Of a DNA stretch of 7,481 nucleotides, positions 6,026 to 7,481 are shown piece by piece. The DNA is taken from contig CAUZEO010000265.1 in NCBI GenBank assembly GCA_963578625.1, positions 1 to 7,481 of the forward strand. Direction: 5' to 3'. Under the pieces are notes generated by a model, which searched no databases, had not been told where the DNA came from, and was given only the letters and a program-made list of their open reading frames with translations. The translations under genes were made by a program, and so were the position numbers. Position 1 is the stretch's first letter; each line of letters starts with the position of its first letter. This DNA comes from CAUZEO01 sp963578625. Its GTDB lineage: Bacteria; Verrucomicrobiota; Kiritimatiellia; SLOV01.

Positions 6026-6186
6026 TTAATTTCGTTTGGTTAGAGCTTTGCTGCTCTATGTATTTCGTGCTTCAAAATCTTCGTTCTGATCTGGATGCTC
6101 GGGGTGAATTCTCTCTGTCGGGCTTGTGTGTCGCCGACCGGAAGTCTAGGCGACTTACGCTACTTGGGAATCCGTTCAATCCGAAT

Positions 6187-7481
6187 TCAAAAATTCTGCA
6201 TCCGCCGGAGGCGCAATGCGAGGAATGTTCCCAGGGTGACGCCCGTACAGACCCAGGCGAAAGCATCGCCATGCCGGGTGTAAAAGGTTTTTGAATGGTC
6301 GGACTTCGGAACGAATGTCCAGTGCGAAAGAACGCCCTGGGAAAAGGTGCTCCCGGCCTCGTCCGACAACTCCCGCAGGACATTGCCCTTTGAGTCGATA
6401 AAGCAACTGACCCCGTTGTTCGCGCAACGCACCGCGGGAACGCGGTTTTCGATACATCGGAAGACACAGTGCGCCATGTGCTGGCGGGATGCGGAAGAAT
6501 GCTCAAACCAAGCATCGTTGGTCTGGTTGATCAGCAGTCGGGCACCCTCCAAAACCGCCCGTCGCGACAGGTACGGCAGCGTATCCTCGAAACAAATGAG
6601 CGTGGAAAACTCGATTGCGGGCATCGCAAGCTCGAACACGACGGCCTTCTTGCCGGGAGTGAAACTCGCTTCGTTCGGCGTCAAGGCCCATAGGAACGGA
6701 AGTTCGTCCTCGAACGGGACATACTCCCCCCACATCACCAGATGCTGCTTGTTGTATCGGTAGGTGATTCGCCCCGATGAATGAAACAGCATCGAGCTGT
6801 TGAAGTAAGAGATCCTTTCGTCGGATTCGCGCACTGTTGAATCCATGGTGCCCACGAGGATTGGTACATGATCGACCGCAAGCTCCTGCACCATGGCATA
6901 GCTTGTATCACTGCGAAGCACCTCGTCGGGCAGCGCGGTCTCGGGCCAGACGATGAGATCGAGATGCTCCTGTTTTCTCAACTCCAGGGTCAGCGATTTA
7001 AGCCGCTCGTAAATGAGCGGAATCGTATCCGCGGTCCATTTGTCCATCTGGGGAATGTCGGTCTGAACAACCCCGATGTGCGCCGGCGTCGTCAAAACCT
7101 CGTCTCGCGACATCACGGACCGCATACCCGTCGCGACCGCCATGGCCATCACCAGAAGCCCGAAGCAAAGCTCGGGATGGGCATTGCGCCCGAGCCGTAT
7201 TGTCGATTCACGATAGCGGAAGATGGTGGTTACAAGTGCCAGGTTAAAGAAAACAAGCACCGCGGAAACCGCATATACACCACCCCATTCAGCGAGCTGC
7301 CGGACCGTCGCAATTTCGTACTGACTGACGGCAAGAGTATTCCAGGGAAACCCAGTGAAGAGTACGGATCGGACGTATTCCATACAAACCCATGCCGCGG
7401 TTGCCACGATCATCAGCAGCAGGTTCGTCCCCCATCGCGCGCCGCCCCATCTGCGCAACCACAAATTCACAAACCAGGCGA
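6187..7481 (-). CDS. lnt: Apolipoprotein N-acyltransferase (partial, N-terminus outside window)
   Basis: Lnt moves an acyl chain from a phospholipid to the N-terminal cysteine of lipoproteins in the inner membrane, the last step of lipoprotein maturation. The frame is open to the right edge (431 residues visible). The internal GTG at 7470 is not a credible start, because membrane-segment sequence appears at once and about 85-90 family residues are missing. Counting from that GTG, LFTGFPWNTLAVSQ (37-50) is the conserved loop after an early membrane span. The nitrilase-like domain holds the catalytic triad: E177 in WPETALP, K241 in YNKQHLVMWGEYVPF and C293 in LICFEDTLP. The K-to-C spacing equals that of the E. 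coli enzyme (335 to 387). NDAWF (318-322) is also conserved. A last membrane span at about 403-421 ends the protein, as expected. It is the first gene of the window in transcription order, followed by a long gap, so it seems to end its own unit. Confidence 0.95.
   Translation of the reverse strand, partial: AWFVNLWLRRWGGARWGTNLLLMIVATAAWVCMEYVRSVLFTGFPWNTLAVSQYEIATVRQLAEWGGVYAVSAVLVFFNLALVTTIFRYRESTIRLGRNAHPELCFGLLVMAMAVATGMRSVMSRDEVLTTPAHIGVVQTDIPQMDKWTADTIPLIYERLKSLTLELRKQEHLDLIVWPETALPDEVLRSDTSYAMVQELAVDHVPILVGTMDSTVRESDERISYFNSSMLFHSSGRITYRYNKQHLVMWGEYVPFEDELPFLWALTPNEASFTPGKKAVVFELAMPAIEFSTLICFEDTLPYLSRRAVLEGARLLINQTNDAWFEHSSASRQHMAHCVFRCIENRVPAVRCANNGVSCFIDSKGNVLRELSDEAGSTFSQGVLSHWTFVPKSDHSKTFYTRHGDAFAWVCTGVTLGTFLALRLRRMQNF

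Larger units (their letters stand above)
5504..6186. other. Repeat-rich non-coding gap between lnt and the M50 gene
   Basis: About 680 bases have no gene I can support. Open frames on both strands have repetitive or arginine-rich translations without domains. The segment nearest the M50 start (about 5515-5660) consists of degenerate, roughly hexameric units around GACA/TGTC: AGATCCAGACAAA occurs at 5546 and again, apart from a lengthened A-run, at 5629. The rest contains the separate inverted repeats at 5586-5644, 5663-5676, 5712-5769 and 5969-6025. Between about 5775 and 5965 I see nothing recognisable. Confidence 0.7.

Noticed and set aside
5511..6029. 172-residue plus-strand open frame in the gap
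   Set aside because: It runs through the GACA repeat, two hairpins and the CACGGAG repeat. The translation is low-complexity without a domain or ribosome site.
6130..6154. GTCGCC/GGCGAC stem as an lnt terminator
   Set aside because: Only six base pairs with a 13-base loop and no T-run, so it is indistinguishable from chance.
5504..6186. CRISPR array or tRNA gene in the gap
   Set aside because: The repeats are degenerate and lack regular spacers, and no cloverleaf with a conserved T-loop was found.
6072..6515. 147-residue minus-strand open frame
   Set aside because: It overlaps the 3' part of lnt in another frame, where the lnt frame carries conserved family sequence.

Overview
The window comes from a free-living Gram-negative bacterium. 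A near-complete apolipoprotein N-acyltransferase (lnt) implies an outer membrane with triacylated lipoproteins. A clear PEP-CTERM surface-sorting tail, a Gfo/Idh/MocA dehydrogenase, an oligogalacturonate-lyase-like propeller, a DLH-type esterase and long gaps carrying dispersed inverted repeats suggest a polysaccharide-degrading environmental lineage such as the PVC group (Verrucomicrobiota, Lentisphaerota, Planctomycetota) or Hydrogenedentota. That placement is inference. No rRNA, tRNA or marker gene settles it.

Every gene I can support lies on the minus strand, so transcription runs from right to left. From the right: lnt (6187-7481, N-terminus outside the window). A gap of about 680 bases (5504-6186) follows, with no convincing gene but four strong inverted repeats or palindromes. 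Next is a complete M50 site-2 protease (4691-5503). Then comes a decayed stretch (3967-4690) holding a PEP-CTERM-like tail without a protein body and an SGNH hydrolase lacking its N-terminal catalytic block. An intact alpha/beta hydrolase (2913-3983) and a short gap follow. Next is a broken Spondin_N/PEP-CTERM protein gene (2174-2679), which lacks its 5' part and carries a one-base frameshift. Last is a tightly coupled pair: a Gfo/Idh/MocA oxidoreductase (1093-2118) overlapping by four bases an oligogalacturonate-lyase-like protein (1-1096, running off the left edge).

The left-hand pair probably acts on uronate or pectin-derived sugars, and the alpha/beta hydrolase could remove ester groups from the same kind of substrate, but that link is contextual. 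M50 and lnt are envelope functions with no evident tie to the sugar genes. Three neighbouring 5'-truncated remnants suggest a region of gene decay, or an imperfect assembly. I see no sign of a new defence, CRISPR or mobile system. The least explained material is the repeat-rich gap at 5504-6186.
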